The notes under the pieces were generated by a model. The model was given only the letters and a program-made list of their open reading frames with translations. It ran no database searches and was not told the DNA's origin. Made by a program: the position numbers and the translations under genes. This document shows positions 45,401 to 51,438 of a stretch of DNA of 64,000 nucleotides, in pieces. Source of the stretch: Mycobacterium montefiorense. GTDB taxonomy: Bacteria > Actinomycetota > Actinomycetes > Mycobacteriales > Mycobacteriaceae. Position 1 is the first letter of the stretch. The number at the start of each line of letters is the position of its first letter. Where the stretch lies: assembly GCF_003112775.1 (NCBI RefSeq), contig NZ_BFCH01000021.1:1-64000 (forward strand), written 5' to 3'.

Positions 45401-45731
45401 CCGCGGCCGACGTCAGGTGCTTGTCCGCGGGGGTCGGGTCCTCGGCCGCGAGCGCGCGTACCCACTGCAGCGGCTCGAAGCCGATCGGGCGCACCACGAC
45501 CAGCTCTTTAGCCACCGGCTCGAGCAGCAGCTCGGCCTCACCGACCAGCGTCGCGATATCGGTTTCGATACCGGCCGAGGACACCAGCTCTTCGAGGGTT
45601 TCCAACCAGGCACTGCCCTGACCGCCGAACGCGATGGCGTACGGCTCGCCGGCCGTGAGACGGTCGACCAGAGCATGGGTGCTGTGCGGGGCATGGTCAG
45701 CGGACACCCGGTCGTGCTCGTGGATCGTCAC
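36495..45731 (-). CDS. fas: Type I fatty acid synthase (multifunctional)
   Basis: 3078 residues from the GTG at 45731 (V-TIHEHDRVSAD), chosen because GGAG is nine bases upstream; an ATG three codons earlier is an option. Domain order fits the fungal-like bacterial FAS: AT (GHSQG, Ser near 146), ER (GGRAGGHHSWED near 567), DH hot-dog (DHNPIHTD near 1240), MPT (GHSVGEYTALA near 1445), ACP (near 1815), KR (VTGASKGSIAAS near 2130) and KS (ACATAAV, Cys near 2725). Pro/Ala/Glu linker before ACP at about 1740. Makes C16-C26 acyl-CoAs for mycolate and lipid synthesis. Upstream sites at 45964-46020 may control it. Confidence 0.98.
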   Translation of the reverse strand: MTIHEHDRVSADHAPHSTHALVDRLTAGEPYAIAFGGQGSAWLETLEELVSSAGIETDIATLVGEAELLLEPVAKELVVVRPIGFEPLQWVRALAAEDPTPADKHLTSAAVSMPGVLLTQIAAGRALARQGMDWTATPPVAVAGHSQGVLAVEAFKAEGARDVELLALAQLIGAAGTLVARRRGISVLGDRPPMVSVTNADPERIVALLDEFSQDVRTVLPPVLSIRNGRRSVVITGTPEQLSRFELYCQQISEKEEAERKSKMRGGDVFAPVFDPVQVEVGFHTPRLADGIDIVGGWAEKVGLDVALARRLTDAILVSRVDWVEEITGVHNAGARWILDLGPGDILTRLTAPVIRGLGVGIVPAATRGGQRNLFTVGATPEVARPWSSYAPTVVKLPDGRVKLSTKFTRLTGRSPILLAGMTPTTVDAKIVAAAANAGHWAELAGGGQVTEEIFAARIDELSGLLEPGRTYQFNTLFLDPYLWKLQVGGKRLVQKARQSGAAIDGLVVSAGIPDLEEAVELIHELNDIGISHVVFKPGTIEQIRSVIRIATEAPTKAVIVHIEGGRAGGHHSWEDLDDLLLATYSELRSRSNITVCVGGGIGTPERAAEYLSGRWSQSYGFPSMPIDGILVGTAAMATKEATTSPSVKQMLVETNGTDQWIGAGKAQGGMASSRSQLGADIHEIDNAASRCGRLLDEVAGDADAVAERRDEIIAAMAGTAEPYFGDVREMTYLQWLQRYVELAIGEGNSTADTAAPGSPWLADTWRDRFQQMLQRAEARLHQRDHGPIDSVFSGSTGSELLENPSAAIEQLIAGYPDADRVQLHPADVPFFVTLCKTLGKPVNFVPVIDKDVRRWWRSDSLWQAHDARYDADQVCIIPGTAAVAGITRMDEPVGELLDRFEQAAIDEVLGTGADATAVRSRRLGRPDVTGPLAVVLDAPDVLWAGRTATNPVHRIADPADWLVHDGSDGQRATHSSTGARLQVKSDGGAGDEQVVLSIPVSGVWIEIPFTLHNNTIDGGSPVVSTDDATAAMRAVLAIAAGVDGPELLPQVTDGTATVTVDWDPERVADHTGVTATFGERLAPSLNAVPDALVGLCWPAVFATIGSAVTDAGVPVVEGLLSLVHLDHAAHVVGELPADPAQLAVTATASAATDTDMGRVVPVSVTVAGPDGTVIASLEERFAILGRTGAGELTDPARAGGSVSENATDTPRRRRRDVTMTAPVDMRPFAVVSGDHNPIHTDRAAALLAGLESPIVHGMWLSAAAQHTVTATDGQARPPARLIGWTARFLGMVRPGDEVDFRVDRVGIDQGAEVLEVAARIGSDLVMSATARLAAPKTVYAFPGQGIQHKGMGMEVRARSKAARKVWDDADKFTRDTLGFSVLHVVRDNPTSLIASGVHYHHPDGVLYLTQFTQVAMATVAAAQVAEMREQGAFVEGAIACGHSVGEYTALACVLGIYQLEALLETVFHRGSNMHDIVPRDEMGRSNYRLAAIRPSQIDLPDDEVTDFVAEIAERTGEFLEIVNFNLRGSQYAIAGTVRGLEALEEEVERRREITGGKRSFILVPGIDVPFHSRVLRVGVADFRRSLERVMPRDADPELVIGRYIPNLVPRPFTLDRDFIQEIRDLVPAEPLDEILDNYDTWLTERPREMARVIVIELLAWQFASPVRWIETQDLLFTEDAAGGLGVERFVEIGVKSAPTVAGLAANTLNLPEYAHSTVEVLNAERDAAVLFANDTDPEPEIEEPAESAAPEEAASAPEGAAPAPAPAPTAPSGAPRPEDIAFGAADATLALIALSAKMRIDQIEELDSIESITDGASSRRNQLLVDLGSELNLGAIDGAAEADLAGLRSQVTKLARTYKPYGPVLSDAINDQLRTVLGPSGKRPAAITERVTKTWELGEGWAKHVTIEVALGTREGTSVRGGAMGHLHEGAMADAASVDKAIDAAVAAVAARQGVSVALPSAGGGGGATVDAAALSEFTDQITGRDGVLASAARLVLGQLGLDDTVSALPVATDAALIDLVTAELGSEWPRLVAPAFEAKKAVVFDDRWASAREDLVKLWLTDEGDIDADWVRLSERFEGAGHVVATQATWWQGRSLAAGRQIHASLYGRIAAGAENPDPGPHHSEIAVVTGASKGSIAASIVARLLDGGATVIATTSKLDEERLALYRTLYRDHARFGASLWVVAANMASYSDIDALVEWIGAEQSESLGPQSIHIKDAQTPTLLFPFAAPRVVGDLSEAGSRSEMEMKVLLWAVQRLIGGLSKIGAERDIASRLHVVLPGSPNRGMFGGDGAYGEAKSALDALVSRWHAESSWAARVSLAHALIGWTRGTGLMGHNDAIVTAVEEAGVTTYSTDEMAGMLLALCDVESKVAAASEPIKADLTGGLGDVELDMAELAANAREQATASDDADDEPAEGTIAALPSPPRGYTPAPPPEWADLDVDPADLVVIVGGAELGPFGSSRTRFEMEVDNELSAAGVLELAWTTGLIRWEDDPQPGWYDTQSGDLIDEAELVERYHDTVVERCGIREFVDDGAIDPDHASPLLVSVFLDKDFSFVVSSEADARGFAEFDPEHTVIRPVPDSSDWQVIRKAGTEIRVPRKTKLSRTVGAQIPTGFDPTVWGISADMATSIDRVALWNIVATVDAFLSAGFTPSELMRWVHPSLVASTQGTGMGGMTSMQTMYHGNLLGRSKPNDILQEVLPNVVAAHVVQSYVGSYGSMIHPVAACATAAVSVEEGVDKIRLGKAEMVVTGGLDDLTLEAIIGFGDMAATADTSMMRDRGIDDSKFSRPNDRRRLGFVEAQGGGTILLARGDLALKMGLPVLAVVAFAQSYGDGVHTSIPAPGLGALGAGRGGKDSALARALGKLGVSADDVAVISKHDTSTLANDPNETELHERLADSLGRSEGAPLFIVSQKSMTGHAKGGAAVFQMMGLCQMLRDGVIPPNRSLDCVDDELSGSAHFVWVRDTLRLAGKFPLKAGMLTSLGFGHVSGLVALVHPQAFIAALNAEQREDYQQRADARLLSGQRRLASAIAGGPPMYERPPDRRFDHDSSEKRQEAAMLLNPAARLGDDEAYVG

Positions 45732-45963
45732 CTTGTACATCTCCCTGTATGCGTCTTCACGTATCGGTTCGTTCGGCCTGCTGAGAGCCCCGGCGGGCGG
45801 GGCCCCAACTGGCGTTGGGTCGATTCCGCTTTGAATCGCAGCCCGAAAAGCAGCTGATCGGTGTGTTGTCGGCGGGCCACTCAAGGGGGCTGAGAGGCGC
45901 GGCGGACTGCATCGGCTGTACTAAGAGTGTCATAAGGATTCGGGTCATTTTTCTGCGCAGATT

Positions 45964-46020
45964 GGTTACTGGTGAGTTCTACGCACGGGTAACCGTGTTG
46001 TGGGTAACACCCGGATTAAC
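45964..46020. promoter_or_regulatory. Repeated GGTTAC/GTAACC elements upstream of fas
   Basis: GGTTAC at 45964-45969, GTAACC 45989-45994, GGTAAC 46003-46008 and ATTAAC 46015-46020 lie in the 560-bp gap between fas and the next remnant (45732-46293). The first two form an inverted pair. FasR, the TetR activator of fas in mycobacteria, binds inverted repeats in this position; that these are its sites is inferred. The rest of the gap holds no gene I can support. Confidence 0.45.
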
Positions 46021-46293
46021 CGACCTCGCGGGTATCCAGAACAAACGTCCTGCATGTAGGTGGTTACGGTCGAGTAGCTATAACTGCGCTGTTCAAGGCG
46101 GCATTGTTATCAAATCGTTATGTTAAGAATTCGTATTGCGTGCCGCCCGTCGCGCAGCCGAGGTTGGGCCGTCTCGCGCTCGTCACCGCCCGCGAGGAAC
46201 GACAAACGGCGAACAAGTGTTTGCTGGAGCGCAGTTGCGCAAGCGCGCCCGGATCGGCTACAGCGCCAGAAATCTTTGCGGGAACGCGCGATT

Positions 46294-46533
46294 GCTAGTC
46301 CCACTGCCCGAATTGCGGCTTGAGGATCTCATTGATGTCCACCCCAACCCCGCCCACGCTGCGCTTATCGATCTCGACTTGATGCAGATTGGCAGCCGGA
46401 TGGGCGTAGCCCTTCGGTGAGCCCCAGTTGTGCTGCCAGAAGCAGCAGCCCAAACCGTCATGCAGCGCCCAGTCGATCGTCTTCGAGTTGGCGTAAACGC
46501 CCGTCCGCTGGTGTCCGATCACCGACTCCCAGG
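46294..46533 (-). repeat. 240-bp direct repeat, copy 1 (3' end of DUF1906 gene)
   Basis: Matches 49715-49954 with two visible mismatches (46299 and one near 46502). Encodes the last 78 or so residues of the DUF1906 protein (…WESVIGHQRTGVYANSKTID to FGQW), ending with a stop at the same place. Confidence 0.95.
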
Positions 46534-46781
46534 TGGTGTGCCGGTAGACCGGGATCGGCGGACGACGGTCGCCGAGTCCACCGTTACGTTCAAGCAGTGC
46601 CCCGAGTCGCAAAATTGTCGACTCGTCGAACCACCGCGAGACGAGCTGGATACCGATCGGCGGACTCTCGGAACTGAAGCCATACGGGATGCAGAGTGCC
46701 GGCAGCCCGGTCAAGTTCTTCCTGTGTTCGCTGGGCGGCGTGCAGCTGGGCGAAGGTGAGGTCCGGCAGTTCTCGCGCCAC
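46295..46781 (-). pseudogene. Chimeric remnant: amidase fragments joined to the duplicated DUF1906 tail
   Basis: From a GTG at 46781 one frame gives an amidase-like start (ARELPDLTFAQLHAAQR); after a frame jump near 46720 another frame gives amidase C-terminal sequence (GLPALCIPYGFSSESPP, IGIQLVSRWFDESTILRLGALLE). At 46533 it runs in frame into the duplicated DUF1906 tail. Central amidase-signature residues (Ser-Ser-Lys region) are missing, so this is a broken gene, not a functional 228-residue protein. Confidence 0.7.
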
Positions 46782-46838
46782 GGATTCGGGTTAGTCAATG
46801 CGGGCGAGAGGCTTGATGAGTCAGTCCTTTCCGACGAG

Positions 46839-48287
46839 TCAGCCGGGGTTGGCCGCGGGCGCAGGTGTCGATGCCGCGGCGGCGCGGCGCCGGGTGCCCG
46901 AAAGCATGACCGCGACGGCCGAGAGCACCCCACTGGCCACCAGCAGCCACCACCCGCGGCGGTAGCAAGCCAACGTGGCATGGCCGCTGCCCAGCAGCAC
47001 CACCAGTAATGCCACTCCGATGGCGCTGCCGACCTGCCGTGCCGTGTTCAGCACCGCGCTCCCGGTCGTCGCGCGGTGAGCCGACAGGCCACTTGCCGCA
47101 GCGAACAACGGTGCCTGGACCAATCCAGCGGCGCAGCCCATCAGCAGCAGTCCCGGCAGGAAGCTCTGTGCGTAATCCGGCGTGGCCGCGGCCCCGAGCA
47201 ACCACAGCGCCGCGGCCGCGGCCATACACAGCGACCCCGCGACCGCCGGTGCGGTGCGGCCAAACCGGTCGGCGACTGCCGCGGCGTTGACAGCCCACAG
47301 CAAGGAGACGAGCGGCCCGGGTGCGATCGCCAGACCGGTGCGCAACGCGCTGTAGTGCCACGCGTCCTGCAGGAAGAGCACGCTGATCAGCAACCACGCC
47401 CCGAATCCGATGAAGAACGCGAGTAGCGCAATGGTTGAGCAGCTGAAAGCACGCGAGGCGAACACCGAAGCCTCGATCATGGCGTGCGGATGAACGACGG
47501 TGCGCCACACCGTGATCAACGCTGCCGCGGCGGCGGTGGCGTAGAGCCCGAGCGTGATGGGGCTCATCCAGCCCCAATCGGGACCCTTGACCGTCGCTAG
47601 CACCAGTGCGGTGATGGTGATCAGCAGCGACCCGGCTGACAGCGCGTCCGGCAACCGGCTGTCGTGGGCAGCGCGGTGGCGGGGCACCGTTCGACGTGCC
47701 AGCGCGACGATAAGGATCCCGATCGGCAGATTGATCAAGAAAATCCACCGCCAGCTGAGCCCGACGAGCAGACCGCCGACGGTGGGGCCCAAGGTGCCGG
47801 CGACCGCAGCGAGTCCAGCCCACAGACCAACGACCAGACTGTGCTGCCGGGCCAGGAACGCGTGCAGCAGCAGCCCCAGCGATGCCGGCACAATCACGGC
47901 GGCGCCGACCGCCTGAACCATCCGGCCGGCGACGAGGACTGCCAGCGTCGGCGCGGCCCCACAGATCACCGAAGCGAGCGTGAACGCGCAGGTTCCCGCG
48001 ATGAGAAACCCGCGGCGCCCATAGTGGTCGGCCAGTCGGCCGGCGGGAATGAGCAACGCGGCAAAGACGACGGTGTAGGCGTTGAGCACCCAGGAAAGAT
48101 CGGTCAACGACGCCCCGCGATAGGACTGGCCCATCGCCGGCAGCGCGACGTTGACAACAAACAGATCCAGCTGAGCCATGAACGCGACGGCGCCCAACAC
48201 GCCGAGGGCCGCCCACTTGCGGAGATGGCCGGCATCGTCATCGGTCGCGGGTGCGCAGAGGCGCTCGGCAGCGGTCGGGCGCGTCAT
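46839..48287 (-). CDS. MFS drug exporter, DHA2 (14-TM) type
   Basis: 482 residues from the ATG at 48287, which has AGGGA six bases upstream; a GTG at 48350 right after the previous stop would add 21 residues. About fourteen membrane helices. LDLFVVNVALPAM near 42 (DHA2 motif D1), GRLADHYGRRGFLIAG near 85 (MFS motif A), VGRWI..-like GLSWRWIFLINLPIG near 170 (motif C region). Proton-driven export of small hydrophobic compounds is the likely role. Encoded after the NTF2-like gene, same strand. Confidence 0.9.
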   Translation of the reverse strand: MTRPTAAERLCAPATDDDAGHLRKWAALGVLGAVAFMAQLDLFVVNVALPAMGQSYRGASLTDLSWVLNAYTVVFAALLIPAGRLADHYGRRGFLIAGTCAFTLASVICGAAPTLAVLVAGRMVQAVGAAVIVPASLGLLLHAFLARQHSLVVGLWAGLAAVAGTLGPTVGGLLVGLSWRWIFLINLPIGILIVALARRTVPRHRAAHDSRLPDALSAGSLLITITALVLATVKGPDWGWMSPITLGLYATAAAAALITVWRTVVHPHAMIEASVFASRAFSCSTIALLAFFIGFGAWLLISVLFLQDAWHYSALRTGLAIAPGPLVSLLWAVNAAAVADRFGRTAPAVAGSLCMAAAAALWLLGAAATPDYAQSFLPGLLLMGCAAGLVQAPLFAAASGLSAHRATTGSAVLNTARQVGSAIGVALLVVLLGSGHATLACYRRGWWLLVASGVLSAVAVMLSGTRRRAAAASTPAPAANPG

Positions 48288-48350
48288 CGATGTCCCTGAT
48301 TCCGGCGGTGGCCCACAGTGTGGCGGGGTGGCCAGATCCTCACCGCTCAC

Positions 48351-48752
48351 TTATGTCTCGTAACCGAAGTATTCGGGCCCGAGCCAGTCCTTGATACCCG
48401 GGTACATCGCCGATCGGAACAGTTCGACGGCGGGCAGCGGGCGGTAGGCGGCGGTGCGCCTAGTAATCAGGCCGTTGTCGTCGTCTTCGATGAGTTCGAG
48501 GATTTCGAGGTCGCGTCCGTCAATCTCACCCTGCCATTGCAGGAAGGTCGTCCGTTCGTCGATCTTGTGCTCGCGCAGGTAGCGACCGGAGCGCACATGT
48601 GAGGAGAGTGCCCAGATTCGGCTGATGAGCTCGCGGCCGGTCACCACCTTGGTCAGAATCGGTGTGTGGAATTCGATGTCGTCGGCCAGCAGTGCCGCGA
48701 CCTCTTCGGGTGTGTTGTCTCCGCGTTCGCGGAGTGTGCGCAGTGGGTGCAT
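48351..48752 (-). CDS. NTF2-like (SnoaL-type) protein
   Basis: 133 residues, ATG with AGGACACC upstream. FHTPILTKVVTGRELISRIWAL and QGEIDGRDLEILELIEDDDNGLI..RTAAYRPLPAVELFRSAM are the usual NTF2/SnoaL pattern (pocket-lined cone fold). Immediately upstream of the MFS gene; probably one operon controlled by the GTTCA-N5-TGAAC site at 48933-48947. Confidence 0.82.
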   Translation of the reverse strand: MHPLRTLRERGDNTPEEVAALLADDIEFHTPILTKVVTGRELISRIWALSSHVRSGRYLREHKIDERTTFLQWQGEIDGRDLEILELIEDDDNGLITRRTAAYRPLPAVELFRSAMYPGIKDWLGPEYFGYET

Positions 48753-48932
48753 GAGGTGTCCTAGCGTTGGTGCGGATGAAGCGTGCGGGCCTGACGGCCG
48801 TCGATGGCGGAGACATTCATTAGTCTTCTTCGATCGAAAAATGTTGCTACGGTGCGGATTCCAATCTATGGATAGTGCGAACCGGTCGCTGCGACCTGGC
48901 GATGACAGCCCTTTCGGGAGACCACGTTACAA

Positions 48933-48947
48933 GTTCATTCATTGAAC
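48933..48947. promoter_or_regulatory. GTTCA-N5-TGAAC site upstream of the NTF2/MFS operon
   Basis: Inverted repeat with 7-bp perfect arms when extended (48931-48937 and 48943-48949). A related site, GTTCA-N5-TGAAT, lies in front of the HxlR gene (49654-49668). HxlR proteins bind short palindromes of this type, so control by the neighbouring HxlR is inferred. The stretch 48753-49108 contains no gene. Confidence 0.6.
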
Positions 48948-49108
48948 TTCAATAGATGAAGTACCGCGACCGCGCCGAACCCGTTGTTGCGCGCGGAGAT
49001 GTTCGGCTTGCAGCTCGCGCTGAGTTGCCTGGATTAGCGGCCAGCGCGGTGAATCGCTCCGTTCGGGGACTCGGCTCCGACGGACGGTGGCCGGGACGTC
49101 CGATTCCG

Positions 49109-49630
49109 CTAAGGAGTGTCCACGAAAGGTTCCAACATCCGGTGGGGTTTCCTCAGTAGGCGACTGATTCGGTCGTCGTGTCCGGCATCCCGGGAACGCC
49201 GCGGATGGACGTCGAGATCGCGGGGCGCGGGAACGATACCGCACTTTCCGCAGTTGCCCAACGGTGTGAGTTCACCTCCACAGCCGGAATGCACGATCGG
49301 TCGGCGCAGACCGGACTGAACATAGAATTCGTTGCCCCAGTTCATCATTGACCACACAACTGGCCAGAGCAGCTCACCCTTGCGGGTCAGCGAGTATTCG
49401 CTTCGGCCACTGGCGCCGACGGAGGTCGTCATGATCTGGTGTTCCACCAGCAGCCTGAGTCGCTCGGTGAGGACTGCAGGCGGGATCTCAAGGTGATCGC
49501 GAAAATCGGTGAAGCGGACCACGCCGTAGAAAGCATCCCGGATGATGAGCAGTGTCCACCGCTCGCCGATCACTTCGAGCGAGCGCGCAACCGGGCACAC
49601 TTCGTGGTCGTATTCTCGCCGCAAAGCCAC
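49109..49630 (-). CDS. HxlR-family winged-helix regulator
   Basis: 173 residues, ATG start. HxlR core: CPVARSLEVIGERWTLLIIRDAFYGVVRFTDFRDHLEIPPAVLTERLRLLVE (single Cys near residue 12 and winged helix at 20-90), GRSEYSLTRKGELLWPVV. A C-terminal extension carries four Cys (HSGCGGEL, NCGKCG) and may bind zinc. Positioned to regulate the NTF2/MFS operon and itself. Confidence 0.9.
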   Translation of the reverse strand: MALRREYDHEVCPVARSLEVIGERWTLLIIRDAFYGVVRFTDFRDHLEIPPAVLTERLRLLVEHQIMTTSVGASGRSEYSLTRKGELLWPVVWSMMNWGNEFYVQSGLRRPIVHSGCGGELTPLGNCGKCGIVPAPRDLDVHPRRSRDAGHDDRISRLLRKPHRMLEPFVDTP

Positions 49631-49653
49631 TCAAGAATAATACGCGAAGTAGA

Positions 49654-49668
49654 GTTCAGTGACTGAAT
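49654..49668. promoter_or_regulatory. GTTCA-N5-TGAAT site in front of the HxlR gene
   Basis: Contains the perfect palindrome TTCAGT-G-ACTGAA (49655-49667), 24 bp upstream of the HxlR start. Same half-site and spacing as at 48933-48947, suggesting autoregulation. Confidence 0.6.
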
Positions 49669-49714
49669 TATTGGGCAACATGGTGCCCCATGCGCTTGCG
49701 TCCCGAACGGCAGC

Positions 49715-49954
49715 GCTAGGCCCACTGCCCGAATTGCGGCTTGAGGATCTCATTGATGTCCACCCCAACCCCGCCCACGCTGCGCTTATCGATCTCGACT
49801 TGATGCAGATTGGCAGCCGGATGGGCGTAGCCCTTCGGTGAGCCCCAGTTGTGCTGCCAGAAGCAGCAGCCCAAACCGTCATGCAGCGCCCAGTCGATCG
49901 TCTTCGAGTTGGCGTAAACGCCGGTCCGCTGGTGTCCGATCACCGACTCCCAGG
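49715..49954 (-). repeat. 240-bp direct repeat, copy 2 (true 3' end of the DUF1906 gene)
   Basis: Partner of 46294-46533; here it is continuous with the whole DUF1906 gene, so this is the original copy. Confidence 0.95.
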
Positions 49955-50435
49955 ACCGCAGGTACGGAGCTATCTGGCTTTTGTACTGCTCGTAGGACGG
50001 GTCGTCGTCGATCGACGCGTAAATGGGTGCGCCGGCCGGACCCCCGGCGGCGGCATGTAACTCCATCCCCCGCTTGGCGTGCTGCAGCCCGGCGTTGGCG
50101 CCGCCCAGCCAGTCGGAAGAACTGCCCTTGCCGTACTGATAGCACGAGACAATTTTGAGCCCGTTGCTGTGCAGGTCGCGCGCTTCGGAGACCTGGATCG
50201 GCTTGCCCAGCATCCAGTTACCGCCCGGCCGGCGGTCGGAGACGTAGCGGATCGACCCCACCGCACCGGCCGCCCGGATCTGGCTGGCCGGGATCACGCC
50301 GGCGGCATAGTCCAACAGGGTGCCCAGCGATGCCGACGCCGGTGCGGCGCATAACGATGACGCCGCAACACCCATGCCTACTAAGGCCGGGGTCGCGGCC
50401 GCGAATTTGAGCACGTCACGGCGCGAAATCGACAC
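49716..50435 (-). CDS. Tat-exported DUF1906 glycoside-hydrolase-like protein (Rv2525c homologue)
   Basis: 239 residues from the GTG at 50435. Twin-arginine signal SRRDVLKFAAA at residues 4-14, cleavage after ...APASAS. The DUF1906 domain follows: GTLLDYAAGVIPASQIRAAG, PIYASIDDDPSY (acidic residues of the TIM-like active site), and the end GYAHPAANLHQVEIDKR, VGGVGVDINEILKPQFGQW. Related to glycoside hydrolase family 25-like folds and linked to cell-wall homeostasis in M. tuberculosis. Its 3' third is duplicated at 46294. Confidence 0.92.
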   Translation of the reverse strand: MSISRRDVLKFAAATPALVGMGVAASSLCAAPASASLGTLLDYAAGVIPASQIRAAGAVGSIRYVSDRRPGGNWMLGKPIQVSEARDLHSNGLKIVSCYQYGKGSSSDWLGGANAGLQHAKRGMELHAAAGGPAGAPIYASIDDDPSYEQYKSQIAPYLRSWESVIGHQRTGVYANSKTIDWALHDGLGCCFWQHNWGSPKGYAHPAANLHQVEIDKRSVGGVGVDINEILKPQFGQWA

Positions 50436-50495
50436 ATCGGCCAGGGTACGACACAAACACCACAAGACACACCAATCACACTGGTCACATCTCAG

Positions 50496-51398
50496 TTACA
50501 TCTGGTGCGTCGCAGGTTTAGCCCTCGGCAGCACGATGACGCTCACGGTTTCCAGGCCGCGCTGAGCCGTTTGGGCGGCCATCTCCTCGATGAAGTGCGC
50601 CGCTGCCGGGTTGATCGATCGGGCCCAAGCCCGGAACCCCTGCACGATCACCGGATCACGTTCCAACAACGGCTGCACACCCCGCAGCGCACTGACCACG
50701 TCCTCGGGCAGCGGATCGGCCAGCTGTTGCGCAATCCAGGTACCCGCAAGGTCTGTTGCAGCCGAGAGATTCTCACCTAACGCAATCACCTCGCCCGCCA
50801 GGCTGCGCAACCGGTCGAACAGCACCCGTCGTCCCGGCGTCTCGGCGAGCTGCTCCAGCAAGGTGCTGGCCGCCGGCGGCAACACCATCTGCCCGAACAG
50901 TGCGGGGACCGGCAATTGCCACTCGTCGAAAAGGTCGGAATACATCGCGGCGATCGGCACCGACAGCGGGGCGCTGAGCCGCCCGATGACGCCGATGCTG
51001 TCGCGGTGGGTGGTCGCCAGCGTGCGCAGGATGTGTTCGTTGACGCCCCCGGTACCGCAATCGCCGGCCGCGCGGGATTCGCGGGATTCGTCGATAGCCG
51101 CGATCAATCGGTCCAGTCGGTCCCGCTGATGTATCAGCAATGCGCGGTGCTCATCCAGAAGCTCAGCCAAGGTGGTTTGACCACCGCCGACCAGCCGTTG
51201 AATGTCGTTGATGCTCACACCGAGGCTTCGCATCAGGTCGATGCGTAACAGGTCGAGGACCTGCTCGACGTCGAAGACCCGGTAGCCGTTGCTCAGATGC
51301 TGGGCGCGCAGCAGCCCGATTTTCTCGTAGTGACGGATGCGGCCCGAAGCGATGCCGGTCAGCGCCGTGACCTCGCCGATCAGCAACTGCTCAGCCAC
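50496..51398 (-). CDS. MerR-family transcriptional regulator
   Basis: 300 residues, ATG start. N-terminal MerR HTH LLIGEVTALTGIASGRIRHYEKIGLLRAQHLSNGYRVFDVEQVLDLLRIDLMRSLG, then a coiled coil and a long C-terminal domain (about 130-300) with no Cys metal site. The start lies 41 bp from the divergent Rieske gene, which it may control. Confidence 0.9.
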   Translation of the reverse strand: MAEQLLIGEVTALTGIASGRIRHYEKIGLLRAQHLSNGYRVFDVEQVLDLLRIDLMRSLGVSINDIQRLVGGGQTTLAELLDEHRALLIHQRDRLDRLIAAIDESRESRAAGDCGTGGVNEHILRTLATTHRDSIGVIGRLSAPLSVPIAAMYSDLFDEWQLPVPALFGQMVLPPAASTLLEQLAETPGRRVLFDRLRSLAGEVIALGENLSAATDLAGTWIAQQLADPLPEDVVSALRGVQPLLERDPVIVQGFRAWARSINPAAAHFIEEMAAQTAQRGLETVSVIVLPRAKPATHQM

Positions 51399-51438
51399 GT
51401 CTTGACCTTACAACTGTCGCAAGGTCTGTACTGGGACG

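Noticed and set aside
37215..45857. Very long open frames on the plus strand opposite fas (over 700 codons each)
   Set aside because: They are antisense shadows caused by the high G+C wobble of fas; they have no RBS, no known domain and Arg/His-rich composition.
46295..46981. Single 228-residue protein in this frame
   Set aside because: It joins unrelated sequence, an amidase fragment and the duplicated DUF1906 end; catalytic parts of both are missing.
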